A stretch of 64,000 bases of DNA from Bettongia penicillata ogilbyi (GCA_023548195.1 JAJHZJ010000414.1:2193676-2257675), one strand, 5' to 3'. Counted from the first letter of the stretch, positions 47,761 through 59,864 are shown. Made by a program: numbers and translations. The notes: generated by a model not told the origin, from the letters alone.

Positions 47761-49119
47761 GGGGGGAGGAGCTAAGATAGCAGAGGAGAAAGACTCATGT
47801 ATGCTAGCTCCGAACCCACAGCCCATAAATTTTCTGTAAAAAGAACTCCCCACAAATTCTGGAGCACTGCAAGCTGTGCAGAAACACAGTGGAAGAAATT
47901 TCCGTTCCAGAGAGCCCTGGAAAGCCATCCCCAGGGGTCTGTTGAGCTCCGGACAGTGGAGCCCACCCCTGCGCTGCCTTGGCCCTGCGGCCCCAGAGGA
48001 GCAGATCCGAGAAGGCTTCAGGGATGGAACCTCCAGCAGCTGCGAAGGTCCCTCCACCCACAGGTGATCCAGGTCAGTGAGAGAGACTTCTGGGCTGGCC
48101 GAGAGGGGAGCGGGTTGTCTCCATGACTTGGGCCCCCTCAGGAGGCAGCAGCAGAGGCAGAGGCAGAGGCAGCTGTGGTCCAGTAGTCCCCAAGCAGGCA
48201 GGAGCTCCATTGTTGAAGGTCTCTGCATAAAGCCCCTGAGGGAAGTGAGCCTGGGAGGCAGCCCTGCCCCCACTCAATCACCAGAACTTAAGCTCACATT
48301 GAATAGCAGCCACGACCTGCCACAGAAAGCCCTGAGGCTGGGGAGCAGCATTTGAATCTCAGACCCCAAGCACTAGCTGGGCAGATCTAGGCACGGGTGC
48401 AGAGAAATCTCAGAAGTCAAGTAACTGGCTGGGAAAATGCCCAGAAAAGGGAAGAAAAATAACTCCATAGAAAGTTAATTTCTTTGGGGACAGATGTTCC
48501 CACCTTTCATTTCTGATGATGAGGAACAATTCTTACCATCAGGGAAAGACGTGGAGGTCGGGGCTTCTGTATCCCAGACATCCGAGGAGGATGTTGGGTG
48601 GGCTCAGGCCTTGGAAGAGTTCAAGAAGGATTTTGAAAAGCAAGTTAGACGGGTGGAGGAAAAACTGGGAAGAGAAATGAGAGAGATGCAAGAAAAGCAT
48701 GAAAAACGGGTCAATACCTTGGTAAAGGAGACCCAAAAAAATGCTGATGAAAATAACACCTTGAAAAATAGGCTCACTCAATTGGCAAAAGAGGTTCAAA
48801 ACACCAATGAAGAGAAGAATGCTTTCAAAAGCAGAATTAGCCAAATGGAAAAAGAGGTTCAAAAGCTCACTGAATTTAATAGTTCTCTCAAAATCAGAAT
48901 GGAACAGCTGGAGGCTAATGACTTTCTGAGAAACCAAGAAATCACCAAACAAAACCAAAAGAATGACAAAATGGAAGAGAATGTGAAATATTTCATTGGA
49001 AAAACAACTGACCTGGAAAATAGATCCAGGAGAGACAATTTAAAAATTATGGGACTACCTGAAAGCCATGATTAAAAAAAGAGCCTAGACATCATTTTTC
49101 ATGAAATTATCAAGGAAGA
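47761..49119 (+). mobile_element. HAL1-like LINE, copy H (inner, 3' truncated)
   Basis: Inserted into ORF1 of copy G. It has an intact 5' end (GGGGGGAGGAGCTAAGATAGC), a full GC-rich 5' UTR and ORF1 up to the RRM (GLPESHD, then stop), ending at 'atcaaggaaga' without the rest of ORF1, the 3' UTR or a poly(A) tail. A 12 bp duplication flanks it. LINE insertions usually lose the 5' end, so this 3' loss is unusual. Confidence 0.75.
48437..49119 (+). pseudogene. HAL1-like ORF1, copy H (truncated)
   Basis: Starts MPRKGKKNNSIES, followed at once by a TAA stop. A 193-codon open piece (48494-49075) then covers the acidic region, coiled coil (FEKQVRRVEEKLGREMREMQ) and ENRSRRDNLKIMGLPESHD, ending in a stop before the lost C-terminal half. 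It closely resembles copy A. Confidence 0.8.
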
Positions 49120-49131
49120 AAATCATGAAAA
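49120..49131. repeat. Target-site duplication, right copy (HAL1 copy H)
   Basis: Repeat of 47749-47760. Confidence 0.75.
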
Positions 49132-50975
49132 GCAAGTTAACAGTTTGCTAAGGTGATCCAAAAAAATGCTGAAAAAAAATAACATTTTCAAAAAGAGCCT
49201 AACCCAAATGCAGAAGAGGTCCAAAAATTCAATCAGGGAAAGAATCCTTTAAAAAGCAGAATTAGCCTGATGAAAAAAGATGTTCAAAAGCTCACTGAAG
49301 AAAATGGTTCTTTAAAAATTAGAGTGGAACAGATGGAAGCTAATCACTTTATGAGAACCCAAAAAATTATAAAACAAAACCAAAAGAATGAAAAAAATAG
49401 AAGACAATGTGAAATATCTCACTGAAAAAACAACTGACTTGCAAAATAGATCCAGGAGAGACAATTAAAAATATAGGGCTATCTGAAATCCATGAACAAA
49501 AAAAGAGGCTAGACATTATCTTTCATGAAACTATCAAGGGAAACTGCCCTGGTATTCTAGAAGTAGAGGGAAAAATAAATATTGAAAGAATTCACCAAAC
49601 ACCTCCTGAAAATGATCCCAAATACAAAACTTCTAGGAATATTGTAGCCAAATTCCAGAGTTCCCAGGTCAAGGAGAAAATATTGCACGCACCTAGAAAG
49701 AATCAATTCAAGTATTGTGGAAATACAATTAGGGTAGCACAAGATTTTGCAGCTTGTACATTAAGTGATTGAAGTGCTTAGAGTATGGTATTTCAGAAAT
49801 CAAAGGAGCTAGAATTAAAACCAAGAATTACCTACCCAGCAAAATTGAAGTGAAATAAAATACTTCAGGAGAAAAATGTTCATTCCATGAAACAGAGAAC
49901 TTTCAAGGATTCTTGATGAAAAGGCCAGAGTTAAATAGAAAATTTGGCTTTCAAACACAAGAATCAAGAGAAGTTTGAAAAGGCAAACAGGAAAGAGAAA
50001 TCATAAGGGACTTACTAACGTTGAATGGCTTACATTCCTACATGGACAGTTAATATTTTGTAACTCTTAAGACTTTTCTCAGTATTTGGGTAATTGGAGG
50101 GATTACATACATATTGACAGAGGGCACAGGGTGAGTTGAATAAGAAGGGATGATACATAAAAATTAAAATTAAGGGGTGAGAGAGGAATACATTGGGAGG
50201 AGAAAGGGAGAAATGGAATGTTACAAATAATCTCTCATAAAAAAAGCAAGTAAAAGTTTTTTCAATGAAGGGGAAAAGGAGGAGATGAGAGGAAAAAAGT
50301 GAAACTTATTCTTATCACATTTGGCTTAAGGAGGGAATAACATGCACATTCAATTTGTTATGATAATCTAGGTTACACTACAGGAAATTAGGCGAGAAAG
50401 GTATGAGTGGGGTGTGGGAGAAAAGGGTAAATGGAAGGAGGAAGTAATTAGAAGTAAACTCTTTTGGGGAGTGACAAGGTCAAAAGAGAGAATAATATAA
50501 ATGGGCCCAGGATAGGATGGAGGGAAATACAATTAGTCTTTCACAACATGACACTTATGGAAGTCTTTTCCATAACTACACATGCATAACCTATATTGAA
50601 CTGCCTGCCTTCTCAGTGGGGATGAGGGGGGTGGGCAAGGAAGGGAGAGAAGTTGGAACTCAAAATTTTAGGAACAAATGTTGAGAACTGTTTTTGCATG
50701 CCACTAGGAAATAAGAAATACTGGCAATGGGGTATAGAAATTTATCTTGTGCTACAAAAAAAAAAAGAGAAGATGGGGATAAAGCAAGGGAGGGGTGAGA
50801 TAGAAGGGAGGCTAGAATGTGGGAAGAGGTAATCAGAATGCCAGGTGTTTTGTGATGGGAGAGATAGGGGAGAGGTGGGGAGAAAATTTGGAACTCAAAA
50901 TCTTGTGGAAATGAATGTTGAAAACTAAAATTAAATAAATAAATTTAAATAAAAATAGAAAAAAAGTAAAAAAAA

Positions 50976-51245
50976 ATGAATGTTAAAAAATTTTTTATAT
51001 ACAATTGGGAAATAAGATAAACGAACAATGGGGTGTAGAAATCTGTCTTTCCCTATAGGAAAAAAGAAAAGAAGGGGATAAGACAAAGGGAGTAGGCATG
51101 ATAGAAGGGAAGGTATATAGTGGGGAGGGGTAATTAGAATATACACTCTTGTCCTTAGGAAAGGGAAGAGATGGGGAGAAAATTTCAAACTTACATCTTG
51201 TGGAAGTGAATGTTTAAAACTAAAAATAAATTAATTTTAAAAATT
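50976..51245 (+). mobile_element. HAL1-like 3' UTR fragment
   Basis: A second 3' end directly after that of copy G: 'gggtgtagaaatctgtcttt', a purine-rich run, 'agatggggagaaaatttcaa' and 'gtggaagtgaatgtttaaaa'. It could be a 5'-truncated insertion at the poly(A) of copy G or a local duplication. Confidence 0.65.
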
Positions 51246-51419
51246 CAGGAAACTTTGACTTAGGAAAAGATTTTGCATGTAAGTTTCCCTAGTCAATTTA
51301 AACTTTATTGAAAGCTGATTCTTACTATTGGCAGATTCATAGAATCAGCATAGCATAATAGGAGGATCTATTCCATTAAAATATCTACAATACTATTTTT
51401 CTAAATGTAATATAATTGG

Positions 51420-51840
51420 TGAAGATGAAGAATTGGTTTAGGCCTAATGAGGCACCAGGACAATGGACTGATAAATTATTCTGACCAGAGAAAGGAATTT
51501 CAGAGTTCATGAACCCAATGCTTCTAAGTGAGGGTATGACCAAGGATATTGCCATTTCACTCTGATTCAGCTGGAGTCAAAGACAATGCTATTGTAGTGA
51601 ACCTGTAAAATTAGGTGGATGGTAGTGCCATCAACAATTATAGGAATGTAGGAAAGAAGGGATGGTTTGGGAAGAAAGACAACGAATTCTGTTTTGGAGG
51701 TATTGAATTTGAGAAGCCTATGGGATATGCAGCTGGAAACATCCAGTGGTAAGTGTTGAGGCGAACTATCATACAGGAGATGATTTCAGACTAGATATTT
51801 GTTAAGAGAGAAGAAGAGGGTGAGGGCTAGAGATAGTACT
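51420..51840 (+). repeat. Old mammalian interspersed repeat, class uncertain
   Basis: Phrases 'ctgttttggaggtattgaat', 'gcctatgggatatgcagctg' and 'gaaacatccagtggtaagtg' follow those of 31925-32620 in the same unnamed repeat consensus, as I recall it. Confidence 0.4.
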
Positions 51841-51888
51841 GAGAAATGGAAGATTAGTTGTCAAGGCAATGATATAGAGTAGGTTTAC

Positions 51889-52022
51889 CTTCTCTATTGT
51901 ATAGTTAGCGCAGGTCTCACAAAATTTATCTTTTACTTGCTGGTATTCTTTATGTCCTGGAGGTAAATCCACCAAAAGAAGGTTCTGGTCTTTCATGTCA
52001 TCCCAGTGATTAGGGACCTCAA
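51889..52022 (-). CDS. PARP14: PARP14 exon (WWE-to-ART linker and start of ART domain)
   Basis: 134 nt after a TTTGTCTTTCAG acceptor, ending AAG|GTAAAC. With the preceding base it reads VEVPNHWDDMKDQNLLLVDL and continues through YQQVKDKFCETC to YTIEK, the N-terminal helix region of the PARP14/15 catalytic domain. The donor is phase 0 and matches the IQRIQN start of the next exon 17.5 kb away. Confidence 0.92.
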
Positions 52023-52029
52023 CTGAAAG

Positions 52030-52625
52030 ACAAATATTTGATGATTAATAATTTCCTCCCACATGGAAGGATAGGATTATGCAATCTAAATTCCTAGGGC
52101 TCCCTAAAAAGCAGAATAACATCTGAATTCTTATGCATTCTCTTAATGCTAGGTTTTGAGAATTCAATTTAATTTAAGAAACATTAATTAAGCACTGATT
52201 ACATGAAAGACATTGTACTATTAAGGAAAAAAACTATATACTTATGGGGTCTTTTGAGTATATATTGACTTGTTCTCCTCACCCTGCCATCAACACAACA
52301 AGTAATTGATGAACAAATTAATACATCAAATACAATACAAGTCTATCGTTTTATCTATAATATCATAAAAATTGCATCACACCTATAACTTAATCTGAGA
52401 GTTGTCTTGGTACACTTAAGTGACCTGCCCAAAGTCACATGGCTGGCACAGGTCAGAAAGAGTATATGTATCTATGTCTTCCTATTTCTATCTCTATCTA
52501 CTGTACTCTGCTGCTTCTTACCATTCAATTATTTCCTTCAACTATTTTAAATAAAATTCTGTGACTTGCTACTTTATTTTAAAAACATTAGCATATAAAA
52601 TTTATCTAGAGTTAATCTTCCCAAA
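52030..52625. other. Intron sequence, no feature recognised
   Basis: AT-rich intronic sequence upstream of the 51889-52022 exon. Its first bases hold the polypyrimidine tract (TTTGTCTTTCAG on the minus strand). Confidence 0.5.
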
Positions 52626-52632
52626 ATATTTT

Positions 52633-52890
52633 AGAGGCAGTTAGATGGTACCATCTAGAGCTCTGGATCTGCAATCAGGAAGATCTGAGTTCAAATGCAG
52701 CCTCAGATATTTATGAGTTTTGAGTTTCTGAGTCAATCACTTAATGTCTGTTTGCCTCAGTTTTCCCAACTGTAAAATAGGATTAATAATGGCATTTCCA
52801 TTCCAGGGTTGTTGTGAAAATCAAATGAGATACTGGTAGAGCTTACAGTGTCTGACACATAGTAGGCAATTATGAATATTTGTTTCTTTC
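52633..52890 (+). repeat. Marsupial tRNA-type SINE
   Basis: 'agaggcagttagatggtacc', 'gatctgagttcaaatgcagc', 'tcagttttcccaactgtaaa', 'ccagggttgttgtgaaaatc' and 'gtctgacacatagtaggcaa' occur in the order of this SINE family. Confidence 0.8.
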
Positions 52891-52894
52891 CCTC

Positions 52895-54060
52895 TTCCAC
52901 ATCAGTTCTTAGATTCCATTAAATAGAAAATGAGGTGCAGCAATGTAATAGGTAAGGCTGGTAAGAAGGATTGGCCTTCCACCTCTGTCCAAGGTTCTCA
53001 TACCTAGCATGGCAAGTTCAGAAACTCCATTTTATTAGTTCAAGCAGAAATGATTTGATGCAAAGAAAACTCGGAAGACATAGAATTAGTAACTATTAGA
53101 AAGCAAAAGTATTAATTTACACTGGAAGGAGTTTGGGGGGGTGAGGATGAAGTAGCAATAATGTGTAGTTGGCAGAGAAAACTGTACTTAAAGCCAGTAA
53201 GCTCTTCCTCTGATAACATAGTAAATGCCTGACTATGGATAAATCATTTCTACTCTCAGGGCCCCAGCAACTGTCCTAGAATATAAGTTGCTGTGCAGGT
53301 ATTGATCTTTTGAAGACTTTTCCTCCCTGGAAGTAATAGAGAGTTTTCTCACTGGGAGCTCTTTCTATCAATGAAATCACAGATTCAAAACAAAATAAGA
53401 CAGGCTTCTCCATACTAGACCCTAGAAACTGAAAAACCTAGGATGCTAGCAGCTGAGAAATCACAACTGAAATTTGGAGATCAGGAGGCTACAATCAATC
53501 AGCTTCTTACAGTACCTGAGCCTTATGATTCCCTCTCATAATCATACTAGCCTTACTTGTTCAGATCAACTAGTGAGACCTACGAGGGTTTTTGCATCAC
53601 CTAACCCCATAGTTTTTTTGAGATCTCCTTAACCTTTTCCTTTCATCTCCCCTCCTTGTAGAAGAATGATCATGAAGGTATTCTTCATCCTGCTCCTTGC
53701 AATGCCTGGACTATTTTTTCCACATATAGCCATCATGTCTCTCCAGATGCTGTCTATTTATGGAGGTGGAGGAAATGATGATACTGGATGGACTAAAAAT
53801 GTGTTTTCTAATCTCAAGTGGACCCTCACCACAGCAGCATTATTTCTCCTCTATATGCAATTAGGCATCATGCTCAACAAAGTGGCCATTTCAAATCTTC
53901 TCTTCTAACCTCTTCATAGTACTCCCCTCCCCATCCTCTTACCTGATGACTTTGCCTCATATTTATTAAAAAAACTGAAGTCATTTGATAATAGCTTCCT
54001 CTTCTTGTTACCTCATTCTTCTCATCTCAGCTCACTCAGATATTTTAACCAACTTTTTCC
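52895..54060. other. No gene recognised; possible old LINE piece near 53640-54060
   Basis: The phrases 'tgatgactttgcctcatatt' and 'aaactgaagtcatttgataa' resemble a recurrent mammalian LINE segment, but too little is left for a safe call. Confidence 0.35.
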
Positions 54061-54061
54061 T

Positions 54062-54072
54062 TTAAAAGTTCT
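54062..54072. repeat. Target-site duplication, left copy (HAL1 copy I)
   Basis: ttaaaagttct recurs at 56931-56941. Confidence 0.85.
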
Positions 54073-56930
54073 TGGATGGGGGTCGGAACCAAGATGGCAG
54101 ACTAGAAAGACACACTTACATAGGGTCTCCCCACACAGCTCACAAAATACCTGTAGAGAGGGACTCTCAACGAATTCTGGAGCAGCAGAAGTGGAGAACA
54201 ACAGAGTGGAGGAGATTTCCAGCCCAGGGTGAACTGAAAGGCCCACAGAAACATTGGTTGCCTGGAGCCTTGTGTGGAGCCCAGCCAAGCCTTGGCCAAG
54301 CAGCGTGGCATGAGGAGACTCAGGGAGGAGGACACCTCAGGGGTGAAATCTCCAGTCGCAGCAGCGGGTCCACAGATCCCTCAAGCCACAGATGTCAAAG
54401 GTCAGTGACAGGGATTTGTCAGCTGATAAGGAATGGAGAAGGGCCTTCTCATAGCTCCAGCAGCAGGCAGCAACCACAGCAGCCCACATGGATCAATCGT
54501 GGTTGGAGTGTTAAAACCCCTGGGGGCACTGAAGATCTGAGTCTTACCTCAGCCCTGGGTTGAGGCCCTGGCTGAGCTGGTCTTTGTGTCACACTGAATG
54601 GGGGCCCTGCTGATCCAGCTTATCTGAAAATCAACCCCCAGAGCTGATTTGGGAACTGGAGGCTAGGTAGCTGTGGAGAGGTAATTGCTAAGATTCTGGA
54701 CATAAATATCCCTTTGTGCATCCACACAAGTACACGCTTGATTGTGTCACCTTGGAGGAACTGAGATCTCACAGATTCCCAGAGTATACCCTACTCTTGA
54801 CAAAGGATACAAAAGTCAAGTAACTAGTTGGGAAAAGGCCCAAAAAAGGGAAAAAAAATAAGACCATAGAAGGTTACTTTCTTGGTGAACAGGTATCTCC
54901 TCCCATCCTTTCAGATGAGGAAGAACAATGCTTACTATCAGGGAAAGACATAGAAGTCAAGACTTCTGTATCCCAAACACCCAAAATAAATATTCAAAGA
55001 TCTCAGGCCATGGAAGAGCTCAAAAAGGGTTTTGAAAATCAAGTTAGAGAGGTGGAGGAAAAACTGGGAAGAGAAATGAGAGAGATACAAGAAAAGCATG
55101 AAAAGCAGGTCAACACCTTGTTAGAGGAGACCCAAAAAATACTGAAGAAAATAACACCTTGAAAAATAGGCTAACTCAATTGGCAAAAGAGGTTCAAAAA
55201 GCCAATGAGGAGAAGAATGTTTCAAAAGCAGAATTAGCCAAATGGAAAAGGAGGTCCAAAAGCTCACTGAAGAAAATAGTTCTCTCAAAATTAGAATGGA
55301 ACAGATGGAGGCTATGAGAAACCATAGAAATCATAAAACAAAACCAAAAGAATGAAAAAATGGAAGAGAATGTGAAATATCTCATGGGAAAAACAACTGA
55401 CCTGGAAAATAGATCCAGGAGAGACAATTTAAAAATTATGGGACTACCTGAAAGCCATGATCCAAAAAAGAGTCTAGACATCATCTTTCATGAAATTATC
55501 AAGGAAAACTGCCCTGATATTCTAGAACCAGAGGGCAAAATAAGAATTCAAGGAATATACCCATCACCTCCTGAAAGAGATCCAAAAAGAGAAACTCCTA
55601 GGAACATTTTGGCCAAATTCCAAAATTCCCTGGTCAAAGAGAAAATATTGCAGGCAGCTAGAAAGAAATAATTCAAGTATTGTGGAAATAAAATTAGGAT
55701 CACACAAGATCTAGCAGCCTCTACATTAAAGGATCAGAGGGCGTGGAATATGATATTCCAGAAGTCAAAGGAACTAGGACTAAAACCAAGAATCACCTTC
55801 CCAGCAAAGCTGAGTATAGTACTTCAGGGGAAAAAATGGTCTTTCAATGAAATAGAGGACTTTCAAGCATTCTTGATGAAAAGACCAGAGCTGAAAAGAA
55901 AATTTGACTTTCAAACACAAGAATGAAGAGAAGCATGAAAAGTTAAACAGCAAAGAGAAGTCAAAAGAGACTAAACTTGAACTGTTTACTTTCATACATG
56001 GAAAGACAATATTTGTAACTCTTGAAATTTTTCAGTATTTGGGTAGTTGGTAGGATAACACAAACACACACTCACACACACACACATAGAGACAGAGAGC
56101 ACAGAGTGAACTGAATAGGATGAGATCACATCTTTAAATAATGAAATTAAGAGGTGAGAGAAATATATTGGGAGGAGAAAGGGAGAAATGAAACAGGGAA
56201 AATTATCTCTCATAAAAGAAGCAAGCAAAAGACTTTTCAGTGGAGGGAAAAAGAGGGGAGGTGAGAGAAAAACATGCAGTTTACTCTCATCACATTCCAC
56301 TAAAGGAAGGAATAAAATGCACACTCATTTTGGTAGGAAAATCTATCTTACAATACAGGAAAGTGGGGGAGAAGGGCATAAATAGGGTGGGGGGGATGAT
56401 GGAAGGAAGGGCAGCAGGAGGAGGGAGCAGTTTGAAGTCAACACTCTTGGGGAGGGACAGGATCAAAAGACAGAATAGAAGAAATGGGGGGCAGGATAGG
56501 ATGGGGGGAAACACAGTTAGTCTTACACAACACAACTATTATGGAAGTCATTTGCAAAACTACACAGATATGGCCTAAATTGAATTGCTTGCATTTCCAA
56601 AGGGAATGGGTGGGGAGGGAGGGATGGGGAGAAGTTGGAACTCAAAGTTTTAGGAACAACTGTGGAGTATTGTTTATGCTATTAGGAAATAAGAAATACA
56701 GGCAATGGGATATAGAAAGTTATCTGGTCTGCAGGACAAAAGAGAAGATGGGGACAAGGGGAAGGAGGGATGTTAGAAGAGAGGGCAGATTGGTGATAGG
56801 GCAATTAGAATGCTTGGCGTTTTTGGGTGGGGGAGGGGAGAAATGGGGAGAAAATTTGGAATCCCAAATTTTGTGAAAATGAATGTTAAAAGCTAAAAAA
56901 ATAAATAAATAAATAAATATACCCCCAAAA
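54073..56930 (+). mobile_element. HAL1-like ORF1-only LINE, copy I (full length)
   Basis: 2.86 kb between 11 bp duplications. The 5' end reads GGGGGTCGGAACCAAGATGGC, followed by a 5' UTR of about 750 bp, ORF1 (54836-55926), and a 3' UTR with a CA tract (56060-56085) and purine-rich stretches, ending in an (AAAT)n tail. No ORF2. It lies antisense in a PARP14 intron. Confidence 0.87.
54836..55926 (+). pseudogene. HAL1-like ORF1 pseudogene, copy I (start codon lost)
   Basis: The start codon position reads AGG instead of ATG (54836-54838). Several shifts follow in the coiled coil. 55360-55671 is an open piece with ENRSRRDNLKIMGLPESHD and ILEPEGKIRIQGIYPSPPER, ending in a TAA that replaces a Gln codon of the RKKQF block. 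The C-terminal domain continues to the QTQE end at 55926. Confidence 0.8.
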
Positions 56931-56941
56931 TTAAAAGTTCT
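56931..56941. repeat. Target-site duplication, right copy (HAL1 copy I)
   Basis: Repeat of 54062-54072. Confidence 0.85.
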
Positions 56942-57029
56942 CAGGTGTCACTAGAGCCTTGCTAAGTCTCAACTCTTTTGGCATTTAGAGACTTTCATAA
57001 ATAGTCAACTTCCTATATTTTAATTTCTT

Positions 57030-57436
57030 ATACTTGACTCCTCTCCACTGCTTCTCCAATTCAGCTATACTGGTCTATTCACCATCCCCTGTGTACATTT
57101 CTGAACCTTTGCACTGATTGTCTCTTACACTTGGGATATTTCCCTCCTTAGCTTTACTGCCTAGTTTCTCTTGACTCCTTCCAGATTCAATCAAACCATA
57201 TCTTTTTCTGTAGGTCTTTTTCCAGTCCCCTCAGCATCTACTGCTTTCTAACCCTTCTGAAATGACCTCATGACTACTCTGTATATTTCTTGTATGTCCC
57301 TAGTTATTTTGCCTGTTGTCTCTCCTATTAGAATAGGGGCAGGGAGTCTTCTTGATTTTCTTCAAATCTCTAGTTAGCCCTTAGCATAGGTCTGGCACAT
57401 AGTAGGTGCTTAACAAATGCTTGTTGGCTGATTAGA
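57030..57436 (+). repeat. L2 LINE 3' end
   Basis: Ends 'ttagcataggtctggcacat', 'agtaggtgcttaacaaatgc', 'ttgttggctgatt'; the body has 'agaataggggcagggagtct' in the usual place. Confidence 0.8.
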
Positions 57437-57439
57437 TGA

Positions 57440-58280
57440 TACCCAACAACCCACGATATTCAGTTGTTTTAAATGGAGATCACTAAGAAGTGCTCTGTGT
57501 ATATTTCCATCTGTGTGCGGGATGCTGCCCAGGAGACAGTGGAGGGATGGGTACATTTACACTAAAGTGGAAGAGGTTAACAGGTAGATAAGCTCTGCAA
57601 ATTCTTAGAAATTATTCCTCTTTTCCAGTACTAATGAGAGAATTCTTGACCTATACCATTCCTGCTCCCTGACATCTAAATTCCTAGTTCTCAGGGTTAA
57701 CCTCAGATACTGGCTCGCTGTGGGGATAGCTGAGTTTTTTCCACCTATAACCAACCTTAGCTTCATCATCTTACAGACCATCTCATCTTTCTCTTTAAAC
57801 AAACCCTGGATGTGCAGCACTTATACTGTGTCTAGTGTTATTTTGGGGACAGGAGAGCTGAATCAAAGGAAGAGTAGACATTATTTCTATTCCTAGCACT
57901 GTCCCTGAGCCTTTGTGGAACCTTGGAAAAGTCATTTATACCTTGTTGACTCCTGTTGGTTGGTAAAATGTAGAACATTACAAATTCTGTATGGAGTTAG
58001 GGGCTGGATTTGTGATTTCACTGGTACAAAGAACTACTAGGTGAGAACACTGTCTCCACCATTGCAAACTGGCAACTTTTCCCCAATTCATAGTCTTCAA
58101 GAGTTGCCTAGAACCATGAGAAGTAAAGTGACCTCACCCACTGACCAGGAAACACAGGAACAGTGCTTCCTGTTTTTTAAACTTCCATCAAGAAAACACC
58201 CTTTTCTACCCAGGTTCCAAAGCCACCTTTCCCAACGTTATAGGCCTAGCTACCTCCTTAACCTCTCATGTAGAGGTGAT
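57440..58280. other. No gene recognised
   Basis: Intronic sequence. Open frames at 57605-57820 and 58041-58352 have no family likeness or splice context. Confidence 0.45.
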
Positions 58281-58284
58281 AGAC

Positions 58285-58487
58285 CAGAGGTGGGGAAGCT
58301 CTGGCCTTTAGATAAGATGTGGCCTTCTTTGTCCTCAAGTGTGGCCCTCTGACTGAATCCAAACATCAGTGAACAAATCTCCCTAATAAAAGTATTTGTT
58401 CGGTAAAATTTGGATTTAGTGAAAGGGCTGCACTTGATGACCTAGAGAGCCATATATGACCTTGAGGCTGCAGTTTCCCCATGCCTG
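58285..58487 (+). mobile_element. Non-autonomous hAT-like DNA transposon
   Basis: 203 bp with imperfect terminal inverted repeats: cagaggtggggaagct at the left, and the reverse complement caggcatggggaaact at the right. The core contains 'gatgtggccttctttgtcct' and 'gagccatatatgaccttgag', phrases of a common mammalian hAT-Charlie type element. Flanking 8-mers tgatagac and tactatac agree at only 5 of 8 positions, so the duplication is doubtful. Confidence 0.55.
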
Positions 58488-58559
58488 TACTATACCCTGG
58501 CCACTGGAAGCTGTTTTTTCTTTTTTATGCTGCCCATCTCTCTTTGTTTTGGCTGGTTC

Positions 58560-58772
58560 CTTGGATCAAATTATCTTAGTTGAATCTTCCTGGATGGTTT
58601 AGTCCTTCATGGTCAAGATCACTCTTTCCCCTGTCTGTAATCTTTTCTGGTGCTAAGCTGCAAGCTCTTTGAAGGCAGAGACTGTCTTTTGCCTCTTTCT
58701 GTATCCTTGGAACTTAGTCCAGTGCCTTGCATGTAGTAGGAACAGAATAAAATTTTGCTGATTGAAAATAGA
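58560..58772 (+). repeat. L2 LINE 3' end
   Basis: 'aagctgcaagctctttgaag', 'gcagagactgtcttttgcct' and 'agtgccttgcatgtagtagg' are typical L2 tail blocks. Confidence 0.7.
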
Positions 58773-58774
58773 CT

Positions 58775-59860
58775 CCATTGACAGTTTGAAGGAAACTATA
58801 CATCCCTTCTCAGAATAATATTCCTACATGACTATAAAAAATATATAAAATTACAAAGGAAAGCAATTACACTGAAATATAGTCATCGACATATTTTTAA
58901 AACTAAGTTCATAGATATCAGTGTAAGATCCCCTACCCTAGGAAATAGGTCTGGAATGTGAATCTGTTCTTAACTTGTGTATGGGGCCCTCTGGAGAAGG
59001 ATTTTTGTCATTCTCACTCTTGGATCATTTGCCTTTCCTGACCTGTTTGTCTAATTTTCTTTCTTATTTTTTTTCTCAATCACTTCTTTTCCTAGATTCT
59101 AGGATTCAGATGATTTTTGCGACCAGTTCTCACTTTCCATGAACTAGAGCATAAATTATCCCATGAAAGGGCCAACCTCAGGCAACACTTTTAAATATCT
59201 CCTGACAGGGACCAAAGATTTAGCAAAAGACCTGAAGGCATTTAGTCTAAAAACCTCATTTTTTAGTAGAGAAAACTGAAGCAAAGGGGAGGTGAGTAAC
59301 TATGTTCACATATATAATAAGCAGTGGCAGTATTTGAACCCAGTTGTCTGACTCTAGATCTAGTGATCTTCGGAGGGCACTGAGTCACACTCCCCTCTAC
59401 AGCCTCATTCTCCTGCCACTTCTTTATCTATCCAGACAACAGCATGATCACGCTCCTCTTCCTGTCTCTCTTTCAAAGCTTGTCTTCTGGAAAAAGTATC
59501 TGATGAACTCAGTCATGCACCTGTGTTCTGCCCCATATTTTGGTTGCCAGGCCTAAAACCTTGATCTTTATGGGTTCTTCCAGAAGAAATCTGTCTCTGT
59601 GGTTATTAACAAAACTCATTCAAGTTAAGGAGAACTGAGTAGAAACTGGATTACAAAGTTAAAAGTTAATTGATAATTTTTTTGGGAGAGTTATACTTTC
59701 AAAACTTTACTAGGGTGTAAATGTCTGAAAAGATTACAGTTTTATTCCTCTCAAAAGGTGTCTGTATTTTATGAATGTGCCAAGTTTTGTGTCTGAGGAA
59801 TGATTCAAAATGGATGACAGGTTGGAGGGGAAGGTTTAGGGGGTTTTGTTTTCAGTCTAA
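58775..59860. other. No gene recognised
   Basis: Intronic sequence; 59230-59345 holds weak MIR-like traces (gagaaaactgaagcaaaggg, 'tatttgaacccagttgtctg'). Confidence 0.4.
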
Positions 59861-59864
59861 ATCA

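Larger units (their letters stand above)
47489..49975 (+). pseudogene. HAL1-like ORF1 pseudogene, copy G (split)
   Basis: Parts 47489-47760 and 49120-49975 flank the inserted copy H. The second part keeps the coiled coil, an ENRSRRDN-like block with a frameshift (49440-49470), and the C-terminal domain ending QTQESREV. It is non-functional. Confidence 0.7.
46745..50975 (+). mobile_element. HAL1-like LINE, copy G (outer element, interrupted)
   Basis: 5' UTR starts near 46745 (GTGTGGAGTAGATGG...), ORF1 begins at about 47489 (MPLKGEKIRLQEVNF) and soon breaks. At 47760 the element is interrupted by copy H and resumes at 49120 in register (NHEKQVNSLL). ORF1 continues with many stops to about 49975, then a 3' UTR to an A-rich end near 50975. 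An A17 run lies at 47630-47646. Confidence 0.78.

Noticed and set aside
48539..48958. Antisense ORF of 139 codons opposite HAL1 ORF1; similar ones at 12550-13023 and 19726-19968
   Set aside because: They mirror the Lys/Glu-rich coiled coil as Phe/Leu/Ser-rich antisense; a recurring artefact of this ORF1.
53666..53908. 80-codon ORF with two hydrophobic stretches
   Set aside because: No family likeness, no splice or promoter context, and it lies in an intron of PARP14 on the opposite strand; probably chance or old repeat.
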